A stretch of 64,000 nucleotides of DNA from Sciurus carolinensis. Lineage: Eukaryota > Chordata > Mammalia > Rodentia > Sciuridae. Position 1 is the stretch's first letter, and every line of letters starts with the position of its first letter. This document shows positions 22,843 through 33,829 of the stretch, in pieces. Where the stretch lies: positions 130,641,035-130,705,034 of the forward strand of contig NC_062222.1 in NCBI RefSeq assembly GCF_902686445.1. Reading direction: 5' to 3'. The notes under the pieces were generated by a model. The model searched no databases and was not told where the DNA came from. It was given only the letters and a program-made list of their open reading frames with translations. The position numbers and the translations under genes are program-made.

Positions 22843-22990
22843 GAATCATGCTATTTAAACCTTTCCATAATGCTGTGACCTGAGTGATGTTACTTTCCTC
22901 AGTTTAGAATCGAGGCTTAATGTATTAAACACATTTCTCTGGGTCAAAGAGTCATGAAGTGATAGAAGTAGAATTGCCTAATGGCAGTTT
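22843..22990 (-). repeat. MIR SINE, antisense
   Basis: 'catgctatttaaacctttccataatgctgtgacctgagtgatgttac' then 'ctcagtttagaatcgaggctta' and 'gggtcaaagagtcatgaagtgatagaagtagaattg' follow the antisense MIR order. Confidence 0.6.
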
Positions 22991-23599
22991 TTTCTTAGCC
23001 ACGGGGCTGTGCTGCCTGGCATGTACCCTTCATTTTCTGGGACCCTGGGTTCAAGGTGAGTGAGCAGGAAAGGGAAGTGGTGGGGGAGCGGGGAGGCTGA
23101 GCCTGGTGTTTCTTCAGGGAAAAGTCCATCATAAACAGTGAGCGACCGTGTGTGCTCAGGCAGAGATGAAAGCTGCACCCTGGAAGAAGTTAAAAGTGAA
23201 TAAACACAGCCGGTTAATTTTGATTCTCAGATCGCTGTGAGTCTTCTGGGGAGGTCCATCAAATGGCCCACTGCTTCCCTTGTCTGTTTATTTTATTTTG
23301 TTTGTAAGCTCACCAAGCAGAAATCCATCTCTTCTCTGTGGCACTCCCATAAAAGTTAAATAACAGTACTATTAAAAGACACCAGGAAGGCTCATTCCTA
23401 GTTCCTTCAGAGGCCTATTAGCCACTATTCCTTCCTCTACTGTGACCATCTTAAAAAAGGATAATTTCATTTTCCCAGTGGGTATGGCAAACCTGTTCCA
23501 ATTATTTGAGATCTTTTTTATTCTGAACAACACTGAATGTTTTAGACATACCTTTAAAGGGAAAAACGAATGTTATCCTTTCTTAAAATAATAGTACCT
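22991..23599. other. Unassigned sequence
   Basis: No recognised repeat or gene. Confidence 0.4.
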
Positions 23600-23790
23600 A
23601 TATGCAAAGCACTGTGGTAAGTAGTTCACCTGCTTTGACTAAGTGGGTGCTCAAAACAATGGGTGAAGGTGGCATCATGGTAAGGTCCAGAGAGAAAATG
23701 GCAGTGCAGAGAGACTACTCACATGGCCAATGTCATGGAGGCAGAGCACCAGGGCCTGGGTTCCCATGAGCCTGGCTTCAGGGCCAGATA
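23600..23790 (-). repeat. MIR SINE, antisense
   Basis: 'gcaaagcactgtggtaagtagttcacctgctttgac' begins an antisense MIR. 'catggccaatgtcatggaggcagagcaccagggcctgggttcccatgagcctggcttcagggcc' ends it. Confidence 0.55.
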
Positions 23791-24234
23791 CAGAACCACA
23801 GGGGGACTGACATTCTTGTGGGAAGCTGAGCCGGGACACCCTCTGTGAAGAGGACAAATCTTAGCTGAGACCTGCAAGATGGGAACAGGCTGGGAAAAGA
23901 GCATTTTAAGCAAATAGAAAAAGTGCAAAAGTTCCAAATGGGAAGGAACTACCACTTTCAAGGGAGAGTACAGTTTCTGCCATGGTTGGAGGAGGATGAC
24001 TTGTCATGGCAGAGCTGAGATTCCATCTGTGTAGTGTGACTTAAAGACCCACATGGTGGTCACTCTGGCACAGACTCTCTCAGTTCTGTGAATCTGTAGG
24101 AAATCCTAAGAAGCTGAGGGCCCAGAGCTGCCCGCTGCTTGTGCATTCCAGAGACCTTAACAAGAGTAATATCCTGAATCCTCTGCTCTTGAATGTTCAT
24201 TTTTGCAAGTTCAATTATATATACTATTTATTGT
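23791..24234. other. Unassigned sequence
   Basis: The first 170 bp ('tgtgaagaggacaaatcttagctgagacctgcaagatgggaacaggctgggaaaagagcatttt') resemble the tail of the unresolved ancient repeat seen at 20390. The remainder is unassigned. Confidence 0.35.
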
Positions 24235-25075
24235 GGATACACAATATATAATTTATATCTGATGGAGGGCTTTGTTCAGAATATGAAACAACTTTTATAA
24301 AATCAATAACAAGAGTAATTATCCAGTTGAAACTGGGCAAATGATTTGTACAGACATTTTGTAAGAGAAGATGCATAAATGATCAGTGAGCATTTTAATA
24401 GGCGCTTAGGATCATTAGCCATCAGAGGAATACAAATCACAGCCACAAGAGACATCAGTACCCATTCTTCAGAATTGCTCAAATTACAAATCCTGAGAGG
24501 AGCACTGGTGTGGCAGAGCAGCAACCGGAATTCTCATGTGACACTTGGAGTGGGAGGAGGTGTAAAATAACACAATCACTGTGGAACAGTATGTGGTAGT
24601 TGAATATGTGTCAACTGAAACACCTAGAAATTTCCAGTTAGTTTTAGTTATTTACCCCAGAGAACTAAAATATCCACACACAAAATTTTTGAGAATACGT
24701 TTGTTCTTCACTCATGATAGCCACAAGTAGAATGTTCAACATTTTAATCAATAACCAAATTGTGATAAAGTTATGCAAGGGAATATTATTCTTTAACAAA
24801 ATAGAATGACATTGATGCATGCAACATCATGAATGAATGTCAAAAACATGCCAGAGAATGAAGCCAGATGTGAGAGTGTAACAGAAACTGGATGATTCCA
24901 TTGCACAGAACCTTATCTATGGTAATATGAGTAAGAACAATGTTTGACCACAGGGTGGGGATTGACCAGAATGGACATAAGGCAAGTTGCTGATGGAAAA
25001 GTTCTGATACTCAATTGGAGTGCTATGATATGGGCTTAAAACAGTGACAAAACTCATGAAATTGTACACTTAGCA
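24235..25075 (+). mobile_element. Old LINE-1 (L1M type) 3' part, sense
   Basis: ORF2 C-terminal order is visible: 'gcatttta-taggcgcttaggatcattagccatcagaggaatacaaatcacagccacaagagacatc' (24390-24455), 'cacaatcactgtggaacagtatg' (24571), 'tatttaccccagagaactaaaata' (24649) and 'gcaagggaatattattc' (24775). The 3' UTR-like 'aaactcatgaaattgtacactta' (25050) closes it. There are many stops. Confidence 0.75.
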
Positions 25076-25512
25076 TGGTGGGCAGAATTTCCAAATAAGC
25101 CCCTGTGTACTTTCTCCCTGCCATCTTTCCCTTGGTTATAGAAAGAGAGGTCCAAGAACTTTGAAGCATGAGAAAAACCCAATGTGCCTTGCTGACTAGA
25201 AGAGAGAGAATGTCACATGACAGGGTTGCAGGGGACCTCTGACAGATGACAGAGGCCCAGGCTCACAGCCAGCAAGGATGTGGTGACCTCAGCCCTACAG
25301 CTGCAGGGATGCCTCTTCTAATGACTCCAGGAGTCCAGGTGGATTCTTCCCCAGAGCCTCCAGAATAGAGCCCAGGGCACATGACAATTCATTCCAGCCC
25401 CATGAGATCCTAGACGAAGAACCAAGGCAACCGTGAGAAAATAAATGGGTACTGTTCAAAACAATTAAGCGTGTGGTTCTTTGTTTTGCAGCAAATAGGA
25501 AACTGACATGCT
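25076..25512 (+). mobile_element. MLT1-type ERVL-MaLR LTR, sense
   Basis: It starts 'tggtgggcagaatttccaaataagcccc' and has 'tcttccccagagcctccagaatagagcccagggcac' and 'gtgagaaaataaatgggtactgttc'. It ends 'tgttttgcagcaaataggaaactgac', the sense MLT1 order. It abuts the 3' end of the preceding L1. Overlapping minus-strand frames of up to 140 codons here are not genes. Confidence 0.7.
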
Positions 25513-25547
25513 GATGATGATCTGGGAATTTCACTAAATGCATGTGT

Positions 25548-25551
<4 letters not shown>

Positions 25552-25597
<46 letters not shown>
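25552..25597 (+). repeat. (TG)n microsatellite
   Basis: About 22 uninterrupted TG units. Confidence 0.95.
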
Positions 25598-25599
<2 letters not shown>

Positions 25600-25824
25600 A
25601 CCTCAAGGAGATTAGGTGGATCCAGATGCACAATGATTCCTAAGTAAAAAATCACAGATAAGTAACTGAGTTTACTTTGCAGGTACAAAAGCAGGACCTG
25701 TACTTCCATACCGATGAGGTATAAGAAATAGAAGAAATAGACATGACCAACAGGGACATTACTAGAAAAAGGACCTTGATATTTTTTTGTTTTCCCAAAT
25801 GTGCTCTTCTCCAGTTTTTCCAGA

Positions 25825-26003
25825 ACTGACATTTATTGAGCTCTTACCATGACCAGCCATGGTTTTAGGCACTTTCCATGGATTGACCCACACTATTAAC
25901 CCTATGAGGTGGGTATTTTCATCAGCTCACTTACAGATAATTCATTTCTGCTTCATAGCAAGGCAGTCTGCCTCTGAAGCTCTGGCTTTTAACCACAATG
26001 CTG
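25825..26003 (-). repeat. MIR SINE, antisense, near full length
   Basis: 'ctgacatttattgagctcttaccatgaccagccatggttttaggcac', 'taaccctatgaggtgggtattttcatc', 'aaggcagtctgcctctgaagctctggcttttaaccacaatgctgta' cover the antisense MIR from tail to promoter end. Confidence 0.8.
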
Positions 26004-26035
26004 TATGTTGCTCCATGAAAATGGGAGTTGTCCTA

Positions 26036-26237
26036 TGTTAGTCAGTTTTTCATTGTTGTGACCAAAAGACCTGGGAAGAACAACTCAGAGAGGAAAAGGT
26101 TACTTTGGATTCACAGTTTCAGAGGTTGTTTGGTCAATGTTTGGCTGACTCTATTGCTCTGGGCCTGAGGTGAAGCAGAGCATCATGGTGGGAGGGTGTG
26201 TCAGACAAAAGCTGCTCAGCTCATGGCTACCAGGATG

Positions 26238-26326
<89 letters not shown>

Positions 26327-26564
26327 AAAACAGGGACAAGATATAGTCCTCAAGGGCACACCCTCCAGGGACCTACCTCCTTCACACTTGTTCACCTGCT
26401 TACAGTTCTCACCCAGTAGTCCTTTCAAATTATTAGTCCATTAAATGGATTAATCCACTGAGGAGTTTACAGCTTTCAGAATCCAACATTTTTACCTCTA
26501 ACCATTGCCACATTGACTAACAGATGAGCTTTTCGAAGGACATTAGAGATCCAAATCATAAACA
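26036..26564 (-). mobile_element. ERVL-MaLR LTR, antisense, with (AG)n expansion
   Basis: It begins TGTTAGTCAGTTTTTCATTG with 'gtgaccaaaagacctggg' and ends near 'gagatccaaatcataaaca'. Its block order matches 30127-30536. The element is longer because a pure (AG)n array (about 26243-26324) has grown at the position where its relatives carry only a few GA units. Serine/leucine and arginine/glutamate frames over the array are artefacts. Confidence 0.8.
26243..26324 (+). repeat. (AG)n microsatellite inside LTR
   Basis: About 41 uninterrupted AG units at the internal GA run of the MaLR LTR. Confidence 0.95.
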
Positions 26565-26589
26565 TTCTTTTGTCTTTATCTCAGACTCC

Positions 26590-26740
26590 AAAACCAGTCC
26601 CTCAGAATGTCCAATTGCTCTCAGACTCTGGGAATACCCTTCTGGATGCTATGCCACCGTGATGTCTCACCTGGACCATTGGGACAGCTACCTCACTGTT
26701 CTCCCTGCCTGTGCCTTCCTGGTCAGCATTGATGGTATGA
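26590..26740 (+). repeat. L2 LINE fragment, sense
   Basis: 'gatgtctcacctggaccattgggacagctacctcactgttctccctgcctgtgcc' (26660-26714) follows the L2 3' consensus 'ctggaccattgcaatagcctcctaactggtctccctgc'. Confidence 0.65.
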
Positions 26741-27429
26741 TTTCTTTGATGACCATATAAGACATATTAAGGCTTGTTTTTATTATATACAAAGTCATGT
26801 TCATGTACAATGGAGGTAGTCTGCTAACAATTTAATGTGTCTTTTTCATTATCCACTCATACATGTGAAGCCATGTTATGTATATTATGTATAATATGTT
26901 GCATGTTAACCTTGATTCACATGTCTATTCCACAGACATCTACAATCTCTTCCTTTATGCTGGTCACTGTGGCTGATGGTGAAGGGAAAGTGAAGATCCA
27001 GAATCTGAATTTACAGAGCTCAGAGTAGAATATATACTAAAATTTTTTTCTAAATTGCACTGACATGCAAATGCTTCAGTGACTATTAGTTACAACTAAG
27101 TAATAGATGCAACTAATTCACATTCACATATTAATAACATAATAAATAACAATCACATTTAAAAGACATTGCATGTTAGTATCTACAAGTTGGACTTTCT
27201 AGGTCCTTTCATACATCAATAGTCTGTTTAGCACCTTCCTTAAGATAGTTGCTTCCTTGGGAGGGATGCCTGTCACGTATATCTTATATGCTCTGCACCT
27301 GTCACAGAGTACCCTATATTCCAAATATTCCATGATGGTGGGTGAGTGGTGCTTCCTTTATATGTCATAATAAATATGTGAGGAGGTTAGTGGCATTCTG
27401 GCTTATCCAACTTGGCTGGTCTAAGGGTC
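26741..27429. other. Unassigned sequence
   Basis: AT-rich, with no recognised gene or repeat. A POU-type octamer-like word (atgcaaat) occurs at 27065-27072 as an isolated match. Confidence 0.35.
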
Positions 27430-27768
27430 TAAGTGGGGGAGGACACAAACAATAGAAACCTGGCTTTCCCAGATCTATAGGCCATGGGTCTAAGACTAGG
27501 GTCCTGGCATGGCTGGGTTCTGATGAGTCCCTTGTTCTGTCTTGCACTTGGCCTGCTGCCTTCTTTCTGTGTCCTCACATACAGAGCCTGTGAGCTCCCT
27601 GGTGTGTCTTATATAGTACTATTCATTTTGGATCAAAGTTCTCACCCTTATGACCTCATTTAACCTTAGTTACTTCCAAGAAAGCTTTATTTCCTAATAT
27701 TCACATTGAAGGATTTGGCTTCTACATATGAATTTTGAGGGAACATGATTCAGTACACAGCGATTCCC
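27430..27768 (-). mobile_element. MLT1-type LTR, antisense
   Basis: 'tgctgccttctttctgtgtcctcacatacagagcctgtgagctccctggtgtgtctta', 'cacccttatgacctcatttaacc', 'tatgaattttgagggaacatgattcagtacacag' follow the antisense MLT1 order to its end. Confidence 0.7.
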
Positions 27769-28509
27769 ATTTTGCAAATGGAAAATCAGGAGTGCAACAG
27801 GATTTCAACTGTGCTTCATCCCAAATGCTGACCCTTTTTTGTGGCTAGTGATTGCTGGGAGCTGGTAGGGAAGGACTCTGGAGCCACACCTGGGCTAAGA
27901 AGAAAGCCAGGTATGAATCAGATGACAAAGTCCTCTTCAACTGAGGAATAGGAAACTGCGTTAAGTGCTGACTTTCACCATCTCGGGACGTGAAGTTATG
28001 CAGCCCCATTGTGGTCTGAATCTATGTCACCCACAAGGCAAACTCTTTCCCCTTTTACAATGAATTACTTCAAGAGAGAGATGTTAAATATTCTAACCAA
28101 TGCAGTACAGCTTCTATTTGATGTGGCTCCTGCACCCTTTAGTGAGACTGAATTCCTCTAATATTGTGGGTTTTCCTAGTTCCTCATTTCATACCACATT
28201 TGGAGCAATTTATACTCATTGATCAAATTACAGTGTTAAAGAAAGTGGAACCATGGCTGACCCCAACAGATAACTAGAATTTAGTATTTAAAAATATTAG
28301 TAATAAAACATTTTTGCCCATAAGACATTATTAGAATGCCCAATTTATAAAAATAAGCGAAAGCAGAGCTGTAAAGGACAAAGACTCCCCTTTGTCATCC
28401 CTAAGAATACCCACAACCCTGGAAATATCTGGATGTATCTTAAAGGAGCCCTGGGTTCTAAATGCACAGTATAGAAACCACAGACCCAGCCCCTCCCTCC
28501 CTGTCTGGT
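27769..28509. other. Unassigned sequence
   Basis: No recognised gene or repeat. Confidence 0.4.
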
Positions 28510-28635
28510 TGAAAAACAGGCTCAGAAAGGCCATAAATAAATAAATAATTCTTGAAGGTCACACAGCTAATTAACTATAGAACCAACAGTGTCCACTGAC
28601 CTCTCACTTCCTATTTCAGTGCTGCTTCTCACACA
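28510..28635 (-). repeat. Probable MIR-class SINE, antisense
   Basis: 'gaaaaacaggctcagaaaggcc' and 'ttgaaggtcacacagctaattaactatagaaccaac' follow the antisense MIR middle. An (ATAA)n run at 28536-28550 interrupts it. Confidence 0.55.
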
Positions 28636-29224
28636 GAGGTGTTGAAATCTTTTAAAAAAATCATCTGTGACTTTGAGGTGCTGGGCTCTTCTGGAATCAC
28701 AACTGAATTACACAGGGCACATGAGGTTTTCTGAAAATCCCAAAGAAAACAAAGGTAAATTGCACAAGCACTATGGAATTGACTGCAAACAATTGAAATT
28801 CTTCTCAGTTAAATGCCGAGATGAAAAGGCCAAGGCAAACACGCTTCTGCAGCAGGAGAAATGAAAAGTCAAGTCTGAAAGCTCCGTGGATGTGGACACT
28901 CTGCAGAGAAGACTGTTCCAGAAGAGGAAAGCTGTGCTTGCTGACCATGGCCACCTTTTGGCTCCAATGCAGATGCCCAGCCTCCTCTGACTCCAGCTGG
29001 TGTGGGCCTACGGGATACTTCAGAGGTTCCTGCAGGATTAAGGGGGTCAATGAGGTCTGTCTCCTATATGTGGCAGGGATGTTTCCCCAGGACCTAACAT
29101 TGAGAGAAACCCCCAGCTTTGGGCCCTTGTTGCTCAACACTGAACACTAGGAAGACCATATTACTCAGAGCCAAATAAGATGTGAGAAAGGAAAAACATT
29201 ATACACTGTGCAAAATCAATTTTA
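28636..29224. other. Unassigned sequence
   Basis: Opposing frames of 109 codons (plus, 28821-29150) and 111 codons (minus, 28805-29140) overlap almost completely. Neither has a recognised domain, which argues against coding. Confidence 0.4.
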
Positions 29225-29375
29225 CCCCATTTAATTGTTTCAGTAAGGCACTGAGAAAGATTTTACACATGAGAATAAAGATCCCTGGAAGTTTAGGCAA
29301 CTGACCCTGAGATGCACAGCCAGGGAGGGCACAACTGGAGTTTGAACCCACAACTGGAATTTCCATTGCCTGGCA
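29225..29375 (-). repeat. MIR SINE, antisense
   Basis: 'gaagtttaggcaactgaccctgagatgcacagccagggagggcacaactggagtttgaaccca' follows the antisense MIR core (ttgcccaaggtcacacagctag-aagtggcagagc-gggattcgaaccca). Confidence 0.65.
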
Positions 29376-30126
29376 AAGAGCACTAGTAAGCGCAAACATT
29401 GGTGGTCTGCTTTCTTCCCTGACTAAATAGCTAAATACACTTCCCAAGCTGTCTTACTCTGGTGAGTCCAAAGGATTTACTTGGTACTACTGAGCAGAAG
29501 CAGTAAGAACCATGTCCAGGCAGGGCTTCTAAAATCACTTGTTTCTCTCCACTTGTAGACAAGGAGAGCTCTGAGAATCTTGAATGGAGACACAAGATGG
29601 AAGGAATTTGAATCCTTACATGGCTTAAGGAGTTAAGCCTCTTCTCCATGCTAAGCCTCATCCTGCCCTTCACCAAACTCTGCTTCAGATATTTAACCAC
29701 CCATTTTTTCAAGTGGAGGCAACAGAGCAACAGATCCAGGAAGTTGGAAGCTGGGGGAAGCCTCCTTTTACTCCTACAACCTCCAATCAAACACCTGGAG
29801 GTGTCCTTCACCATAGTTCCAGAGCTATCCTAGCTGATGCTGTGGAATTACTCTCTAGGATGGTACTTTAACCAGATCACCTGATGCAAAATTATGAGCA
29901 GAACCACACATCTGGATTTCAGTCACATCCTGTAATCACTGGCAAAGAACTGTGAGTGAGCCCATGCCACTAGATCCCCCATTCTCAGTCCAGGCTGAAA
30001 AATTACCTGCCCCAAATTGCAGGGATATTGAGGATTCTCACAGCTTTGATCACTTCTCCCAGAAAGGCTCTTGGCCATCTTGTCTGAAATAATCCACATC
30101 ACTTAAGATCAAAACTCCTTCTCAGT
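29376..30126. other. Unassigned sequence
   Basis: No secure repeat or gene. The 127-codon minus frame at 29431-29814 has no recognised domain. Confidence 0.35.
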
Positions 30127-30536
30127 TGTTTTAATCAGCTTTTCCTCTGTGACCAAAAGACCCAACAAGAACAACTCACAGGAGGGAAAGTATATTTTGG
30201 CTCATAGTTTCAGAGGTTCAGTCCCAGACTCTCTAGCAATGGGCCCAAGGTGAGACAGAACTACATGGCAGAAAGGCTAGATGGTGGAGGACAGCACCTC
30301 AGGACATGACAACAGGAAACAGAGAGAGAGAAAGGCACACACTTCCAGTGACCTACTTCCTCCCGCCACACCAGCCACACCCTACCTGCCTATGGTTACC
30401 ACTCAGTTAATCCCTGTCAGTGGATTAATCCACTGGTTAGATCATAACTCTCATAATCTAATAGTTTCACCTCTGAAAGTCTTCTAGCATCTCACACATG
30501 GGCTTTTTGGGGGCATCTCATACCCAAACCATAACA
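30127..30536 (-). mobile_element. ERVL-MaLR LTR (rodent type), antisense
   Basis: The best-preserved copy: TGTTTTAATCAGCTTTTCC ... AAACCATAACA with blocks 'tgaccaaaagacccaacaagaacaactcac', 'ttttggctcatagtttcagaggttcagtcc', 'cacaccctacctgcctatggttaccactcagttaatcc' and 'catctcacacatgggctttttgggggcatctcatacc'. Flanking tcagt and ccagt may be a 5-bp duplication with one change. Confidence 0.85.
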
Positions 30537-30710
30537 CCAGTGCATCATTTATCTACTGACAGGTTCAGTGAGAAGTTACAAAGACCCTTTCATGATATTG
30601 AAGTTCTGGAAAATGTTGTAGACTCACTTCATCTCCAGAGTCACCTGCCTGCCTCCTCTATGGGACTGGCTAATGCATTTGTGGTCAGTGTGACACATTC
30701 CAATTTCTTT

Positions 30711-30909
30711 CTTTTTAAAATTTTTTTATTTGCTTTAATTAGTTATACATGACAGTAGAATGCACATTGACACATCATATACATTCTTCTAGTTAAACAT
30801 GATGTAGAATCCCACCGGTCATATAGTCATATAAGTGTATAGGGTAATAAGGTCTGATTCATTCTACTATTCTTCCTATCCCCATGCCTCCTCCCCTCCC
30901 TTCAATCCT
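30711..30909 (-). mobile_element. Truncated young LINE-1 3' end, antisense
   Basis: On the plus strand it starts with the reversed L1 tail and 'gctttaattagttatacatgacagtagaatgcacattgacac', the complement of the 3' end seen at 59940-60010. It ends in the pyrimidine-rich complement of the G-rich 3' UTR. AATTTCTTT lies on both sides (30702-30710 and 30910-30918) as a 9-bp target duplication. Confidence 0.75.
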
Positions 30910-30918
30910 AATTTCTTT

Positions 30919-31266
30919 TTCCCTTAAGTTTGATGCACATATCAGAAGCATCCAAGCTTGTAATTAAAAAAAAAAAAAACCTAAAAAAATTTTTTTAAAT
31001 GTTGTGTATTCTTAAAAATCACCCTTATAATAATTGAGGAATAATTGGCTTTACATGGGAGGGAGATGATGGTCTGATCCATGGACTGTGAATAGTAGGT
31101 TGGACACAAAATTGTAGGCAAATTATCAGGAGATTGAGAGTTATAGATTTATTAAAGCATCAATTCCCCTACACAAAGAGAAATATACATGAACTAATGT
31201 AAAACAGATATTCCAGGTCAGCTGTCCCCACCATCCTACCTAGGCTACAGAGCAAGTTATCCTAAA
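30919..31266. other. Unassigned sequence
   Basis: No recognised repeat or gene. It contains an A-run near 30966-30979. Confidence 0.4.
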
Positions 31267-31820
31267 TGTAATTAATAATTTTATGTACCAATTTGACTGG
31301 GTTACAAGATGCCTAGGTATTTGGTCACACACTCTTCTGATTGTGTCCATGAGGTAGTTTTGAATTGACTCAGTAAAGCAGATAATTCTCCATGATGTGG
31401 ATGAGCTTCATCCAATTGGTTGAAAGCCTGACTAGGAAAAAAAATAAGCTAACCCTTTCTTCAGTCAGAGAGAATTACTCTTCCCTGATATATTTGCTCC
31501 TGCCTTTGGATTTGAACCTCAGCTCTCTCTGGGTCTCCAGCCTGAAGGCCTTCTGCGTGGAGCTACACCATAGGCTCTCCTAGGTCCTGGGTTTTCAGGT
31601 CCTAACTGCAACAACACCAGCAACTCTCCTGATTCTCAATCCTTTAAACTTGACCTGAAGCTCAACTATCAACTTTCCAGGATGTGCAGCTTGCCAACTC
31701 ATGCTGCAGATCTTGGAAATTGCTGGCCTTCACAATCACATGAACCCATTCTTTACAATAAATCTCTTTGTATAAATATACACATCCTATTCATTCTTTC
31801 TCTGGAAAACTCCAGTAGAG
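31267..31820 (+). mobile_element. MLT2-type ERVL 5' LTR, sense
   Basis: It begins TGTAATTAATAATTTTATGTACCAATTTGACTGGG. It has 'aggtatttggtcacacactcttctga', 'cctgcctttggattt', 'gaacctcagctctctctgggtctccagcctgaagg', 'ttctttacaataaatctctttg' (polyadenylation area) and ends 'tctggaaaactccagtagag', the sense order of ERVL LTRs. A tRNA-Leu-like primer-binding site follows directly, so this is a 5' LTR with attached internal sequence and not a solo LTR. Confidence 0.7.
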
Positions 31821-31824
31821 CTTT

Positions 31825-31842
31825 TGGTAGCAAGAGTGGTAC
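31825..31842 (+). other. ERVL primer-binding site remnant (tRNA-Leu type)
   Basis: 'tggtagcaagagtggta' is close to the sequence complementary to the 3' end of tRNA-Leu (TGGTACCAGGAGTGGG), the primer known for ERVL elements, with about three changes. It sits a few bases after the LTR, as expected. Confidence 0.6.
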
Positions 31843-32440
31843 TAGAGAAACAGAATTTTAAGGGTGTGTCTTCTGAATTGTTTCTGGGATTTCTAGAATT
31901 GGCTCTCTAATATGATTAGAGAAGACATTAAAGACCATTTTCAGCAGTTTGTAGAACACTGAGAGTTCACAGTATGACCTGGAAGTGGTGATAAGAAGCA
32001 AGGATAAGAATGACTGATAATATGATCCTTTTGAATATTTTCATCCAACTAAGATGGATAATACCACTGGCTAATTGTTCCCAATGTTACCAGGCAAAGT
32101 GAAGAAAGAAAGGTCTGACCTTAGGGATTAAAATTCCCATTCCATGTGCCATGTAAGCGACCTGCAATCTTCTATTTATGCTCTGGAGTATATTCTTTTC
32201 TCCTGCGGCCAAAGGCTGAGATTGCTGAAAATTGAGCCCTGAATCCCTTACTCCGTATGACTGACTGATTTACAATGCAAGCTGAACACACAGCCTCACA
32301 AGTGTCTACTCTTAAAGCAAGGTTATGGATTGAGAAGGGACATGACTCTGAATGTTGGAATATGGGATGTGTGGGGAGACCCTAGTGGATCTAAATTCTG
32401 ATGAGTCATCAGGCTGCTTTGAGTTACCACAAGGCTGAAG
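31843..32440 (+). pseudogene. ERVL gag-region remnant, sense
   Basis: Degenerate internal sequence following the 5' LTR. The segment 'ttatggattgagaagggacatgactctgaatg' to 'gatgtgtggggagaccctagtggatctaaattctgatgagtcatc' (32325-32410) follows the ERVL gag region as I remember it. Stops and indels are frequent, and no open frame above 60 codons remains. It belongs to an old endogenous retrovirus-like element with no env gene in the family. The 3' limit is uncertain. Confidence 0.5.
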
Positions 32441-33285
32441 CTCTATCACCATCTGGAGAATTTTTTCCCTTTTCTTGTTCTTCCCACATTATGAGTCCTT
32501 GATGGTATGATTCCATTAATCAGGATGACCCAAAGCAATGTGCCTCTTGGGTACTTCAGATTTGTCCTGTGACATTCAGCTCACCCCTAAGCTCAGTCTG
32601 GTAATATTGTGCTTAGATTTAGTATGGAGAGTACTGCTGTAATTCAAATATTGTAAGACTTGTGGCTCCTCTTTTTTATTATCAGAATTAGCCAATTCCT
32701 TTTGAGATTCTCTTCTGCATCTAATGCATTCTTGCAACCATTACTCATACCATATGGTTCTGTTCTGATGATCTATTTGCATGCTCTTCTACAATAATAC
32801 AGAAATTCCTTGACTGCAAATAAGGATAGTGACCTATTTATTTCTGAATTTCCCAGGTGCCAACATGAAGTTCACTTCATGGATAATTTCTTCGGTGATG
32901 GTAGAATTTCTTCAATAGTGGTAGAATTTCTTCAATGTTGGTGTACCACGAGACACATAAAGAACAAATTCAATGGCTCTATTTAGCACTGTTCACTTGT
33001 TACCTTGTTAAAGATAAATGGAAAACTTTATAAATCTCAGCCTAGTCATAAAGGGAGCAAAGTGATCTGACTGTAAAAAATACACTCTGTTCATCTCAAC
33101 AAAAAGGAGATGCTTTCCAAAAGAATGGAAGTTAGTTTGGACAAGTTTCAAGAAGGACTTTTCTCTCAAATTTTACAGCTGTTTATTTTCATCCATGCCC
33201 TCCATGCAGGTAGGAACCCTCACTGATTCATCCCAGACCTGGTGCCACATTCTTCTAACTGAACCTACTCATTTAACTCATCGCC
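32441..33285. other. Unassigned sequence, may include L2
   Basis: No gene was recognised. The piece at 32770-32870 ('gaaattccttgactgcaaataaggatagtgacctatttatttctgaatttcccaggtgcc') is weakly L2 3'-like. A 3 x 20 bp tandem repeat lies at 32885-32944. Confidence 0.35.
32885..32944 (+). repeat. Three tandem 20-bp units
   Basis: Units at 32885, 32905 and 32925 share the form aatttcttc-nn-n-tggtag. The first and second differ at three positions. The third has drifted at its end (gttggtgt). Confidence 0.85.
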
Positions 33286-33829
33286 TGTAATTGTCAGGGT
33301 TCTCTAGAGGAAAAGAATCAATAGGAAGTATGATTATAAAAAGGGGATACATTAGATTGGCTTACATAACCAGAAGCTGGATAGTCCACAATGGCTGTCT
33401 GCAGCTGGAGAGCTGGAAGAACCAGCAGTTGTGCAGTCCAAGATGCAGAAGCCCCTGAACAAGAAAAATCAACAGTGCTATCTTAGTCTGAAACCAAGGC
33501 TTCTGGAAACTACCTGGAGAATCACTGGCAGAGTCCACTTTGGAAGAATGAAGAAGTGAGAGTCTGATGGCCTCAGATGATGGAAGCAGCAATCAAGAAC
33601 CTGTTCAAGAAGAGTAGAGTTTGCATCTGCATCTGCTTCCTTGTTCTTCCAGCCTTTGTTCTATCCTATTGGGTCGTGCTGCCTACGATGAGGGAGGGGC
33701 TCCACTTAGTTCACTATCCCACATTCCAATCATTCCTAGACCCACTCTAATGGACACACCCAGAATCCTCTTAATCATTGGCATCTCTTAATCCAATCAA
33801 GTTGACAATTCAAATTAACCATTACAACA
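33286..33829 (-). mobile_element. MLT2-type ERVL 3' LTR, antisense
   Basis: On the plus strand: 'tgtaattgtcagggttctctagaggaaaagaatcaatagg' at the left, 'ttgttctatcctattggg' in the middle and 'ggcatctcttaatccaatcaagttgacaattcaaattaaccattacaaca' at the right. This is an ERVL LTR in reverse. The right edge is followed by 'cccctctccaa' (33830-33840), the complement of a polypurine tract, identifying this as the 3' LTR of a reverse element whose body lies to the right. The 76-codon minus frame at 33362-33592 lies within the LTR. Confidence 0.75.

Noticed and set aside
22662..22844. A 60-codon plus frame with a plausible-looking polar composition
   Set aside because: No splice sites, no homologue recognised and no neighbouring exon. 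Its end abuts the antisense MIR at 22843.
28805..29150. Overlapping 109- and 111-codon frames on opposite strands
   Set aside because: Near-complete overlap on both strands without domain or splice context is expected by chance in locally GC-rich DNA.
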